27,414 nt of DNA from an uncultured Clostridium sp. (GCA_900553985.1 USFW01000024.1:1-27414), one strand, 5' to 3'. Shown: positions 1-9,164, counted from the first letter of the stretch. Numbers and translations are program-made. Notes: generated by a model not told the origin, from the letters alone.

Positions 1-1113
1 CAGAGAATACAATATTCAAGAATATATATAATGAGCAAGAAGTAGGATTAGCAAAGGAATTAACAAAATTAGGTTATGAATGTGGTATAGTTTATTTTGC
101 TAAAAAAGGAAATGCTTCAATTCAAGAAATAGATGTGAATGGCAAAAAAATAAAAATTTATAATATTGAAGGAAAAGAATTTTGTAAAAGTGCAATATAT
201 AATAAGGAAATTTATGAATTATGCGATAAGTATGATAAAATTCAAATATATGAATGTGACAAAATTATGACATGGTTGATTAATAGTAGATATCCAGAAA
301 AAACAATTATATATCATGGACCATATGAGTCTAAATTTACTTGGAAACATAACATATATACAAAATTATTTTATACAATATTTAAAAATAAAAAAAATTA
401 TTTAAATGCACATATATTAACTAAAAGCTATTTGGCAGAAGAGTATCTAAGAAAGCAGGGATTTAGAAATATAACTACCATAGGAGTAGGTTTAGATACA
501 GAAAAGTTTCAAGAAGAAAAAATATTAGAAGATGTTAATATTTTAGAAAAAATTAATCCAGAAGATAAAAATTTATTATATCTAGGAAAAATTGAACCAA
601 GAAGAAATATAAAATTTTTAATTGATATTTTAGCTGATTTAACATTTAAAGATAAAAAGGTAAAATTAATTCTGATAGGAAATGGCGAAAAGCGGATATG
701 TAAATGAAATATTCAACTATGCTAAAGACAAGAATGTAATAAATAATATAGTTTATGAAAAATCTATAAATCATAATTCTGTAAAAGCATTATATAGAAA
801 ATGTGATGTGTTTTTATTACCTACTAGATATGAAATCTTTGGTATGGTTCTTTTAGAAGCAATGTATTTTGGAATACCAACTATTACTACATTAAATGGT
901 GGATCTAGTGTTTTGATAAAAGATGGTCAAAATGGATATATATGTGGATTAGATAATATAGAGGAATGGAAAAAAAGTATAAAATGTATACTAGAAAATA
1001 AAGAAAATTATTTATCAATAAATGCTACTAAAACAATAGAAGACAATTTTGTGTGGGGAAAATTAGTATATAAATTTACTAAAGAATATGAGGAAAAAAA
1101 TAATGAAAAATGA
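1..1113 (+). CDS. GT4-family glycosyltransferase, 5' partial, read through a +1 shift at CGG
   Basis: Transfers a sugar from a nucleotide donor during surface-polysaccharide unit assembly on the cytoplasmic side; the sugar cannot be told. The frame is open from base 3 (NTIFKNIYNEQEVGLAKEL), so the N-terminus lies outside the window. A GT4 donor domain follows: LILIGNGE near 673-690, then CDVFLLPTRYEIFGMVLLEAM with the E-x7-E pattern typical of retaining GT4 enzymes, then NGGSSVLIKDGQNGYI. The reading frame breaks at 693-695. Frame 0 runs AAG CGG ATA and soon stops at 707, while the rest of the domain lies in the +1 frame. Skipping C693 gives NGE-K-G-YVNEI and joins both halves into about 369 residues. 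It ends with TGA at 1111-1113 and overlaps the next gene's ATG at 1103. Seen: the split and both halves. Inferred: the shift is functional and not a mutation. Confidence 0.85.
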
Positions 1114-2249
1114 AAAATCAGAAAAAATACTAACAGTAGTGTTTAGTATCACTATTCTTGCATTTGTTTTTAGTGAAAATTTTATTATTTTAGAAAAATT
1201 AAAAATAAAGCATATTTTAATTATTGCAGATGTTTTTTTATTAGGATCAATTTTAATAAAAAAATTTAATAATACTAAGAACAAGCAAGAACTAAAGAAT
1301 ATAATTATGGGGCGGTTTATATTTATTTGCTATATCCATAATTTTTCAATTAATAAATTTTTCTTTTAAAATGTATACGATAAAAGAAATGTATTATTTA
1401 ATAGTACCAATTGTATTTGTTTGGATTATGTATAATTGCTTATCAGATAAATACTTAAACAAAATAATAGATGTATTTTTTTATGCATCAACAATTAGTT
1501 TTTGTATTAATTTTTACGAAAGCTTTTCAATTAATGCTTTTATAGATACATTAAAAAGTTTTTCATTTACAGGAATATCATCTGCATTTGAAAGTGGTTT
1601 AGCTGATAAATATGCATTATTATTAGTATATTATTTATATAAAAAAGATAAATTAAAGATATTTGTATGTGCTTTTTTAGGAATATTGGCCTCTAAAAGA
1701 CAAGCTACATTGTTTATAATAATTATTTTGATTATCTATAAATTTATACCAAAAAATAAAAAAGTTAATAAAGCGATATATAATAGTGTAATATGTTTTT
1801 TTGTATTTTTACCAATATTTATAAATTTTACTACAAGTGATGCATTTGCAGATTGGTTTTATGATAAATTTTCAATTAGTATATCAGAATTTTCAATGAC
1901 GAGGGTAGATATTATAAATACAGTAAAAAATGCAGAATTAACTAATTACGGATTAGGAACAACAACAAATTATTTGGAAGAAAGAAATGTTTATGGACAA
2001 ACTAATATGCATAGTGATTTATTAAGAATATATATGGAATGTACTATTATAGGGGTATTTTTATATGTAAGATATTATTTTAAAACATGTAAAAATAATT
2101 ATATTTCGTTTATGCTTATGATATATTTCTTTTTTGGATTATCTATAAACCATCTTATTGGACCAGGTTCAATATCAATTTTAGTATTGCTATTTTATTT
2201 AATATTATATTTTAATAAAGAATTAAAGGTAGAAAGGATTAAAAATTGA
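1103..2249 (+). CDS. Wzy-like polysaccharide polymerase, read through a +1 shift at CGG
   Basis: Probable integral-membrane polymerase that joins repeat units on the outer face of the membrane. The ATG at 1103 is preceded by GAGGAAAAAAATA. Frame 0 covers about 70 residues with two membrane segments and meets CGG at 1313-1315 (ATG GGG CGG TTT); it then stops at 1367-1369. The +1 frame from GGT at 1314 is open without interruption to 2249 and continues as G-LYLFAISIIFQLINFSFK, then MYTIKEMYYLIVPIVFVW. The joined protein is about 381 residues with roughly ten hydrophobic segments and a hydrophilic loop near 1900-2010 (SMTRVDIINT, then TNMHSDLLRIYMEC), typical of Wzy/O-antigen-ligase-like proteins. 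Sequence identity in this family is low, so the name rests on topology and on its place between a glycosyltransferase and a flippase. Reading it as two genes is unlikely because the second half starts inside the membrane domain and has no ribosome site. Confidence 0.75.
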
Positions 2250-3694
2250 AGAGTAGTATAAAGAAAAATTACTTTTATAATGTAAGTTATCAAATTTTTG
2301 CATTGATAGTACCACTAATCACAACACCATATGTTTCTAGAGTTCTTGGAGCAGGAGGAATAGGGGAATATAGCTACACTTTTGCGATAATTAAATATTT
2401 CTGGCTTCTTTCAGCTTTGGGAGCGGCTACTTTTGGAGCTAAAAGTATAGGTATTGTTCAAGAAAATAAAGAAAAAAGAAGTTATGCTTTTTGGAATTTA
2501 TTTTCGTTAAAAGTAATATTATCATTATTTTTTATTATTTTATATATTTTGTATGTGATATTTTTTGCAGAAAATAGGGTAATTGCTTTTATACAAGGAA
2601 TTAATTTAATTGCTGTTATGTTTGATATTACTTGGTTTTTTCAAGGAATGGAAGAATTTAAAAAGATAAGTATTAAAAATTTTATAATTAAAGTCATAAA
2701 TATAATTTTTATATTTATGTTTGTAAAAACTAAAGATGACTTGAATATATATGTTTTTGGTTTAGCATTTTTCTTATTAATAGGAAATTTGTCAATGTGG
2801 GGATCACTGTCTAAGTATATTTCAAAAGTGCCAATAAAAAAATTAAGACCTTTTAAAGATTTTAAAGGTGTTGTTAAACTATTTATACCTAGCATTGCAG
2901 TTGAAATTTTTTCTATATTTGATAAGTCAATGATAGGGTGGTTTACTGAAAGTTCAGAAGAAAATGGTTATTATGAGCAATCATTAAAAATTATTTATAT
3001 GGCTGTTGTTGTTATAACTACCATGGGAACAATTATGGTTCCAAAGATTTCAAGAGAATATAGCAAAGGAAAAGTAGAGAATGTAAATAAATATCTTAAT
3101 AAATCAATAAGATTTTCTTTGATGTTAGCAATACCAATGACTTTTGGGCTTATATCAATTTCAGAAAAGTTTGTTTTATATTTTTTTGGAGCTGAATATT
3201 TTAAAGCAACATATTTAATAAATATATTAAGCATATTATTTATATTTATGGGAGTTAATAGTGTAACAGGTTCACAGTACTTGATATCAACAGGACAAGA
3301 AAATAAACATATAAAATTTTTATTGATAGGTGGAGGAATAAATATAGTATTAAATTGTATTTTGATACCTAAATTTATGTCAATAGGTGCAGCAATAGCA
3401 TCAGTTATAGGAGAGGGTACAATAATGTTCTTAGAATTGAGATACTTAAAAGAACAAAAGCAATATAATTTAAAAGAAAACCTCAAATATACAATTAAGT
3501 ATTTAATTATGTCTATTGCAATGTTTGTATCTATAAAATTTGTAGGAAAGAATATTAATTCTATACTAGATGTGGTTGTTGTAAGTGCAATAGGAGGAAT
3601 AATATATTTAGTTTTATTAGTGATAACTAAAGATGAACTTGTAATTGAGGAATTTAATAGTATAAGGAATAGGTTAGGAAGAGGAGTAAATTAA
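2246..3694 (+). CDS. Wzx-type polysaccharide flippase (MOP superfamily)
   Basis: Moves lipid-linked repeat units across the cytoplasmic membrane. It is 482 residues, the usual length, with about 12-14 hydrophobic segments. The N-terminal pattern YQIFALIVPLITTPYVSRVL, followed by GGIGEYSYTFAI, is characteristic of the RfbX/Wzx branch of the MOP superfamily. QGMEEFKKISIKN and the later PKISREYSKGK also fit the family. The start is TTG at 2246, overlapping the polymerase TGA (ATTGA) with GAAAGGAT upstream, so translation is probably coupled. The gene is intact and its only CGG triplet (2424) is out of frame. Confidence 0.92.
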   Translation: MKSSIKKNYFYNVSYQIFALIVPLITTPYVSRVLGAGGIGEYSYTFAIIKYFWLLSALGAATFGAKSIGIVQENKEKRSYAFWNLFSLKVILSLFFIILYILYVIFFAENRVIAFIQGINLIAVMFDITWFFQGMEEFKKISIKNFIIKVINIIFIFMFVKTKDDLNIYVFGLAFFLLIGNLSMWGSLSKYISKVPIKKLRPFKDFKGVVKLFIPSIAVEIFSIFDKSMIGWFTESSEENGYYEQSLKIIYMAVVVITTMGTIMVPKISREYSKGKVENVNKYLNKSIRFSLMLAIPMTFGLISISEKFVLYFFGAEYFKATYLINILSILFIFMGVNSVTGSQYLISTGQENKHIKFLLIGGGINIVLNCILIPKFMSIGAAIASVIGEGTIMFLELRYLKEQKQYNLKENLKYTIKYLIMSIAMFVSIKFVGKNINSILDVVVVSAIGGIIYLVLLVITKDELVIEEFNSIRNRLGRGVN

Positions 3695-4681
3695 ATGAAA
3701 AAGATATGTTATATAGTACCGTATTTTGGAAGATTACCTCAAAATTTTGAGTTATGGTTAAATAGTTGTAAAACTAACCCAACAATTGATTGGTTAATTT
3801 ATACCGATGATAAAACATCATATGAATATCCTAATAATGTAAAAGTAACATATTGTACTTTTGATGAAATCAAGAGAAAGATTCAAAGTAATTTTGATTT
3901 TGAAATAAATATAAGTAGACCATGGAAATTATGTGATTTTAGACCAGCGTATGGAGAAATATTTTCAGAAGATATTCAAGAATATGAATTTTGGGGACAT
4001 TGTGATTTAGATGTATTATGGGGGAATATAAGAAGATTTATAACAAATGAAATATTAGAAAAATATGAAAAGATAGGTTTTCAGGGACATTCAACATTGT
4101 ATAAAAATACAAAAGAAGTAAATAAAAGATATCAAATAAAAAGTTCGAAATATCCATCATATAAAGAAATTTTTAAAGATGCAAAAGGATATTGCTTTGA
4201 TGAAAATATTATTTGTTCAATTTATGATGAATTAGGAATACCATATTATCATGAAACGATTTTTGCACATTTAAGAAAATTTGAATATAATTTTGTTTTG
4301 GCACATGTTCCAGAAAATGAAGAATATAAAAATAAAAATCAAATTTTTCTTTGGGATTCAGGAACTTTAAATAGACTATATTTGGCAAACAATCAAATAT
4401 ATAAAGAAGAATTTATGTACATACACTTTTTTTGCAGGCCGATAACATTTAAAGAAAAAGAATTTACAATAAAATCAAAATATTTGATTTATCCAGAAGA
4501 ATTAATAGATTATAATAATGAGTTTGAACTAACATATAACTTTATAAAAAAGAAAAGTAAGAAAAGAAAAATTAGATTTTTTTTAAAAGCAATATACTTT
4601 AATAGAAAAAAAATTACATTAAAAAAGATAATGTTTAATATAAAAGGGATGATAGCAAGACAATTTAAATTTGATAGATAA
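3695..4681 (+). CDS. DUF6625-like putative glycosyltransferase
   Basis: Probable cytoplasmic sugar transferase of the polysaccharide pathway; donor and acceptor are unknown. It is 328 residues. It opens with KKICYIVPYFGRLPQNFELW, then TNPTIDWLIYTDD and RPWKLCDFRPAYGEIF, and has an acidic metal-site-like motif in WGHCDLDVLWG around residue 105, as expected of a GT-A fold. QGHSTLYKNTKEVNKRY follows. I recognise this pattern from capsule loci, where it is annotated DUF6625 or hypothetical. The C-terminal ~50 residues are strongly basic (KKKSKKRKIRFFLK), perhaps for membrane contact. The ATG follows directly after the flippase stop (TAAATG) with GGAAGAGGAG upstream. No catalytic role has been assigned that I know of, so function is inference from context. 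Confidence 0.75.
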   Translation: MKKICYIVPYFGRLPQNFELWLNSCKTNPTIDWLIYTDDKTSYEYPNNVKVTYCTFDEIKRKIQSNFDFEINISRPWKLCDFRPAYGEIFSEDIQEYEFWGHCDLDVLWGNIRRFITNEILEKYEKIGFQGHSTLYKNTKEVNKRYQIKSSKYPSYKEIFKDAKGYCFDENIICSIYDELGIPYYHETIFAHLRKFEYNFVLAHVPENEEYKNKNQIFLWDSGTLNRLYLANNQIYKEEFMYIHFFCRPITFKEKEFTIKSKYLIYPEELIDYNNEFELTYNFIKKKSKKRKIRFFLKAIYFNRKKITLKKIMFNIKGMIARQFKFDR

Positions 4682-4697
4682 GAGAGGATTAGAAGAA

Positions 4698-5234
4698 ATG
4701 TTGTTAAAGAAGATATATATTAAAATGTATAAAATCTTAAAAAGCAAAGTCGGAAAAAATGTATTTATTGCTCCAACAGCTAAATTAATAGGCCAGCCAA
4801 TTATAAGAGATAATGTTACCATTCATAGTAGATGTCTTATTGAAAATAGAAAAGGAGCAAATTTAGTAATAAATGAAGGTACAGAAATAAATGTAGATGG
4901 TAGAATTACTAGTTCAGGACAAGTAGTGATAGGGAAAAATGTTCTTTTTGGACCGAATGTGTATGTTTCAGATTCTACTCATTTATATGAAAATATAAAT
5001 ATTCCAATATGTTCACAGAAAATAGTAAGTAAAGGGAACTTAAGTATTGGTGATGGGAGCTGGTTATGCAAGAATGCTGTTATTGTAGGTGCAGTTAACG
5101 TAGGAAAACATTGTGTAATAGGTGCAGGTGCAGTCGTTACTAAGGATATACCAGATTATTGTGTAGTAGTGGGGAATCCTGGAAAAGTAATAAAAAAATT
5201 TAATATAGAAACAAATAAATGGGAAAGGGTCTGA
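4698..5234 (+). CDS. Hexapeptide-repeat acyltransferase (WbbJ/CysE-like left-handed beta-helix)
   Basis: Likely O-acetylates a sugar of the polysaccharide using acetyl-CoA. Hexapeptide repeats are visible: VFIAPTAKLIGQPIIRDNVT, then VVIGKNVLFGPNVYVSD, then LSIGDGSWLCKNAVIVGAVN and VIGAGAVVTKDIPDYCVVVG. The catalytic-type histidine is plausibly that in SDSTHLYE. The ending GNPGKVIKKF is typical of maltose/galactoside acetyltransferase relatives. I prefer ATG 4698 (AGAGAGGA upstream), giving 178 residues; an in-frame TTG at 4671 would add nine residues overlapping the previous gene. CGG at 4751 is out of frame (GTC GGA). Confidence 0.88.
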   Translation: MLLKKIYIKMYKILKSKVGKNVFIAPTAKLIGQPIIRDNVTIHSRCLIENRKGANLVINEGTEINVDGRITSSGQVVIGKNVLFGPNVYVSDSTHLYENINIPICSQKIVSKGNLSIGDGSWLCKNAVIVGAVNVGKHCVIGAGAVVTKDIPDYCVVVGNPGKVIKKFNIETNKWERV

Positions 5235-5238
5235 TAAA

Positions 5239-6407
5239 ATGAAAATTGCTGTTGCAGGAACTGGATATGTAGGATTATCAATGGCTATTTTATTAAGTCA
5301 AAAAAATAAAGTAGTAGCTTTTGATATAGTAAAAGAAAAAGTTGAAATGATAAATAATAAAATTTCACCAATAAGAGACGAATATATCGAAGAGTATTTA
5401 AAGAATAAGAAATTAAATTTAAAAGCAACGTTAAATTATAAAGAAGCATTTGAAGATGCAAAATTTGTAGTAGTTAGTACAACAACTAATTATGACGATA
5501 ATAAAAATTACTTTGATACTACAAGTGTAGAAGATGTCATACAAAAAGTTATAGATATAAATCCAAATGCAGTAATAATTATTAAATCAACAATACCAGT
5601 AGGATTTACAGAAAAGATGAAAAAGAAATTTAATACCAATAATATTATTTTTTCACCAGAGTTTTTAAGAGAAGGAAAAGCATTATATGATAATCTATAT
5701 CCTTCAAGAATTATCATAGGGGAAAAAAGTGCTAAAGGGGAAGAATTTGCTCGTATTTTAAAAGAAAGTGCTATAAAAAAGGATATTACTATAAAGTTAA
5801 TGGATTCTACCGAAGCTGAAGCAGTAAAGTTATTTTCAAATACTTATTTAGCATTAAGAATAGCATATTTTAATGAATTAGATACTTTTGCAGAAATTAA
5901 ATGTTTAAATACAAGAGATATTATAGAAGGTGTTGGTTTGGATCCTAGAATTGGACAACATTATAATAATCCATCATTTGGTTATCGGACGGATATTGTT
6001 TGCCAAAAGATACTAAACAGTTATTAGCAAATTATGAAAATGTTCCTCAAAATTTAATAAATGCAATTGTGGTATCAAATAATACAAGAAAAAAACATAT
6101 AGTAGATGCTATTCTAGAGAAAAAACCAAAAGTTATAGGAATATATAGATTAACAATGAAGACTAATTCAGATAATTTTAGATCAAGTGCAATACAAGAC
6201 ATTATAAAAATGCTTAAAAGTGAAACAAATAATATTATTATATATGAGCCAACATTACAAGAAGAAACATTTGATGGATGTAAAATAGTAAATGACTTTC
6301 TAGAGTTTGCAAATAAATCAAGTATTATATTAGCAAATAGAATTAGTGATGAGCTAGAGAGAGTTAAAGATAAAGTATATACAAGAGATTTATTTAGTAG
6401 AGACTAA
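5239..6407 (+). CDS. ugd: UDP-glucose 6-dehydrogenase, read through two consecutive +1 shifts at CGG
   Basis: Oxidises UDP-glucose to UDP-glucuronate with two NAD+, feeding the polysaccharide. The N-terminal Rossmann motif AVAGTGYVGLSMA, the SPEFLREGKALYDNLYPSRI block and the helix STEAEAVKLFSNTYLALRIA with the family lysine are all present. Then DPRIGQHYNNPSFGY runs into CGG at 5986 in frame, and frame 0 degrades to RTDIVCQKILNSY and stops at 6027. Skipping C5986 gives GGA; the next codon is then CGG again at 5990. Skipping C5990 gives GGA TAT TGT TTG CCA AAA GAT, that is GYGGYCLPKD with the catalytic cysteine. This is exactly the family consensus. The combined length is about 388 residues, normal for the family. 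So the enzyme needs both shifts, placed just before its active site. The ATG at 5239 has AAAGGG upstream. Confidence 0.92.
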
Positions 6408-6476
6408 AAATAGGATATAATTTTAGGAAAGGAAAATTGTATAAATTTATTAAATGCAGTTTTATGGTATAAAAAG

Positions 6477-7343
6477 TTGAAAAGAAAAATAAAAAATTTT
6501 ATAAAAAGTATATTAGTACCCATTAATCCAGTTTTAGATACAAAATTAGCATATAGAAGTGCTTTTAAAAGTAAAATAAATTTGAAAGATCCAAAAAATC
6601 TAAATGAAAAAGTTTTATATTTAAAATTAAATGACTACTATAATAATGAACTTGTAACAAAATGTTCTGATAAATAATGTATAAGAGAATATTTAGAAAA
6701 CAAGGGAATGAATGATTTAGTGCCTAAATTATATGGTGTTTATTCGAGTGTTAAAGATATTGAATGGGATAAGTTACCAAATTCTTTCGTTGTAAAATGT
6801 AATCATGGATGTGGTTATAACATAATAGTTAAAGATAAAAATAAAGAAAACATAGAAAATGATAAAAAATTATTGCAAAAATGGTTAAAAGAAGATTATT
6901 GGAAAAAAGGAGAAATACAGTATAAATATATTAAGAAAAAAATTATAATAGAAGAATATTTAGGAGATGTAAAAACATATAAATTTTATTGCTTCAATGG
7001 AGAGCCAAAGATTATGTATATTTCATCAAATAAATGGGAAAATGGTATATGTGAGAAAGATAAATATATAGATTTTTTTGACATGAATTTTAATCATATT
7101 AATTGCTTATTAAAAGGTCATCCAAACAATCCAGATATTGTTAATAAACCAAATAACTTTAGTGAAATGGTAAAAATTTCTAGAAGATTGAGTGAAGATT
7201 TTCCATTTGTCAGAGTTGATTTATACGATGTGAATGAGAAAGTATATATATCTGAATTGACATTTTGTCCAACTAATGGTTTTATGCAAATTGAACCAGA
7301 AAATTTAATTAATGAATGGGGGATTTGGTTAAAGCTAAAATAA
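6477..7343 (+). pseudogene. TupA-like ATP-grasp protein, interrupted by TAA
   Basis: This family is found in polysaccharide and teichuronopeptide loci and is thought to join amino acids or other groups by an ATP-grasp reaction. The recognisable text includes LAYRSAFKSKINLKDPKNLN, LPNSFVVKCNHGCGYNIIV, VKTYKFYCFNGEPKIMY, HINCLLKGHPNNP and FPFVRVDLYDVNEKVYISEL, in family order and to the usual C-terminus (EWGIWLKLK). An in-frame TAA at 6675-6677 falls in CSDK-stop-CIREYLENKG, where relatives have an aromatic residue before the VREY-like motif; TAT to TAA is a single change. The frame is the same on both sides, so this is nonsense and not a shift. The start is also doubtful: no ATG lies in frame downstream of the stop at 6411, only TTG at 6477 without a clear ribosome site. 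Most likely a recent pseudogene, or a low-level readthrough product. Confidence 0.8.
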
Positions 7344-7366
7344 TTTAAAATAAATTAATAATGCTA

Positions 7367-7395
7367 TTGAAAAATTTTAAACTTAAATATATACT
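7367..7395 (+). promoter_or_regulatory. Sigma-A-type promoter for cpsC-cpsD
   Basis: TTGAAA (7367-7372), a 17-nt spacer, then TATACT (7390-7395), about 35 nt before the cpsC start. The same two hexamers and spacing occur upstream of cpsB at 9279-9307. This suggests the regulatory genes are transcribed apart from the upstream sugar genes. Confidence 0.7.
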
Positions 7396-7431
7396 GTAGA
7401 AAGAAATCAAAAGAAAATTTTGGGAGGAAAT

Positions 7432-8154
7432 ATGGAAGAATTTGAATTAAAAGAATTAATTAGAATGTTCTGGAATAAAAAAATACATATTATATTAATA
7501 ACACTAATATTTATAGTAATAGGAACAATTTATACAATAGGATTCGTAACACCAATGTATACTTCATCAACAACATTAGTACTAGCAGCATCTGACAAAA
7601 CTACAGAAACAAATAAACAGGCGGGAACAATTACAACTACAGATGTAACACTTAATTCAAAATTAGTAGCAACATACAGTGAATTAGTAAAAAGTAAAAA
7701 TGTATTAAGACAAGTTATATCAAATTTAGGAATTAAAGTTAACGAAGAAGACTTAAGAAACAATATAACAGTTTCATCAGTAAAAGAAACAGAATTAATA
7801 GAAATAACAGTAAGTAATGAAAATGCATCATATGCAGCGAAAATAGCAAATGAAATAGCAAAAGTATTTACAGCAAAAGTAGGAGAAATATATAATATAA
7901 ACAATGTTCATGTAGTAGATGAAGCGGAAGTTTCAACAGAGCCATCAAACGTAAATCATACAAAAGATATAGTAATATTTGCATTTATAGGAATCGTAAT
8001 ATCAGTAATGTACGTATTAATTGCCAATATGTTAGACACAACAGTAAAAACACAAGAAGACATAGAAAAAGCAATAAAAATACCAGTATTAGCGAACATA
8101 CCAATATATAATATGGACATGGAAAACTTAAGAAAAAAAGGAGGTAGAAGATAA
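7432..8154 (+). CDS. cpsC: Chain-length determinant / tyrosine-kinase adaptor (CpsC/YveK/Wzz family)
   Basis: Membrane protein that sets polysaccharide chain length and activates the partner tyrosine kinase. It is 240 residues with a Wzz-type layout: a short cytoplasmic N-terminus (EEFELKELIRMFWNKK), a first membrane segment around residues 20-40, and an extracellular domain with MYTSSTTLVLAAS. A second membrane segment follows around residues 180-200 (IVIFAFIGIVISVMYVLIAN), then a cytoplasmic tail ending in IPVLANIPIYN. The ATG at 7432 has GGGAGG six bases upstream; an upstream in-frame start at 7420 overlaps that site and is not preferred. Its stop overlaps the start of cpsD (TAATG), so the two are coupled. 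Confidence 0.9.
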   Translation: MEEFELKELIRMFWNKKIHIILITLIFIVIGTIYTIGFVTPMYTSSTTLVLAASDKTTETNKQAGTITTTDVTLNSKLVATYSELVKSKNVLRQVISNLGIKVNEEDLRNNITVSSVKETELIEITVSNENASYAAKIANEIAKVFTAKVGEIYNINNVHVVDEAEVSTEPSNVNHTKDIVIFAFIGIVISVMYVLIANMLDTTVKTQEDIEKAIKIPVLANIPIYNMDMENLRKKGGRR

Positions 8155-9119
8155 TGAGAAAAGAATTAATAGCACAAAGAGATCCGAAATCTCCAGTTTC
8201 TGAAACCTTTAGAACACTAAGAACAAATATACAATTCATGAATACAAACAATAAATTAAAAACATTACTAATAACATCAACATTACCAGGAGAAGGAAAA
8301 AGTTGGGTAGCATCAAACTTAGCAATAACCTTTGCACAAGCAGGAAAAAAAGTAGTATTAATAGATGCAGATATGAGAAAAGGAAGACAATATGCAATAT
8401 TTGAAGTATCTCCAAGACCAGGACTATCTAATTATCTATCAGGAATAGACTCAAATTCAGAAGAAAATTCAATGGACGAGATAATAGATTATATCCAAGA
8501 AACAGAAGTAAAAAATCTATATGTAATTTCAGCAGGAAATATTCCACCAAATCCATCAGAATTATTAATTACTCCAAAGATGGTAAATTTGTTAGACAAG
8601 TTAAAACAAGTTTCGGATATAGTTATAATCGATGGTACACCATGTGAATTAGTTACAGATTCAGTAATTTTATCAAGATTAGTAGATTCAACAGTAATAG
8701 TAACAGCACATAAACAAACTAAAAAAGATACCTTACAAAAAATTGTAACAAATATTCAAAATGTAGGTGGAAAAATAGCAGGAATAGTTTTAAACAAGAT
8801 ACCAGTATCAGCTAAAAAATATGAGCAATCATATTATTATGGCTCAACATCAATGAAAAATGAAAGAACTAGTAAAGGACCAAGATATACTACATCAAGT
8901 TCACATGGAAGAAGAACAAAAATGGAAGAAATGAAAAATAGAGTAAAACCTCAAAATCCACAAGCCTTAAGAAATGAAAGAGAAAAATCAAGTAAAGACG
9001 AAGAGACTTTGCAAAGAAAAATTCAAGTAGATGATAAAGCAAATATATCAGAAGACAAGGCAAAAGATATATTTAAACAAATAAATGATTTTATGGATAG
9101 TGATAAGGAAAATAATTAG
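8154..9119 (+). CDS. cpsD: Bacterial tyrosine kinase (BY-kinase), CpsD/YwqD type
   Basis: Autophosphorylating cytoplasmic tyrosine kinase that controls polysaccharide synthesis with CpsC. Walker A is TLPGEGKSWVASNLA, Walker A' is VVLIDADMRKG and Walker B is IVIIDGTPCE. The N-terminal SPVSETFRTLRTNIQFM is the usual BY-kinase lead-in. The C-terminus carries YEQSYYYGSTS and a further RYTTSS, a short tyrosine cluster expected to be the autophosphorylation site. It is followed by an unusually long, charged, probably disordered extension of about 80 residues (KMEEMKNRVKPQNPQ and onward). Length is 321 residues, longer than the ~230 typical of CpsD. AAAGGAGG precedes the ATG. Confidence 0.92.
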   Translation: MRKELIAQRDPKSPVSETFRTLRTNIQFMNTNNKLKTLLITSTLPGEGKSWVASNLAITFAQAGKKVVLIDADMRKGRQYAIFEVSPRPGLSNYLSGIDSNSEENSMDEIIDYIQETEVKNLYVISAGNIPPNPSELLITPKMVNLLDKLKQVSDIVIIDGTPCELVTDSVILSRLVDSTVIVTAHKQTKKDTLQKIVTNIQNVGGKIAGIVLNKIPVSAKKYEQSYYYGSTSMKNERTSKGPRYTTSSSHGRRTKMEEMKNRVKPQNPQALRNEREKSSKDEETLQRKIQVDDKANISEDKAKDIFKQINDFMDSDKENN

Positions 9120-9164
9120 TAAAATATTTATGAGATTAAATTTGATTATAAGTAAGATTTTTTT

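Noticed and set aside
693..5993. The split polysaccharide genes as plain sequencing errors or independent pseudogenes
   Set aside because: All four repairs are the same (drop the C of an in-frame CGG to read Gly), two are adjacent and restore an invariant motif, and CGG is otherwise almost absent in frame. Errors would not choose one codon. Not fully excluded without reads.
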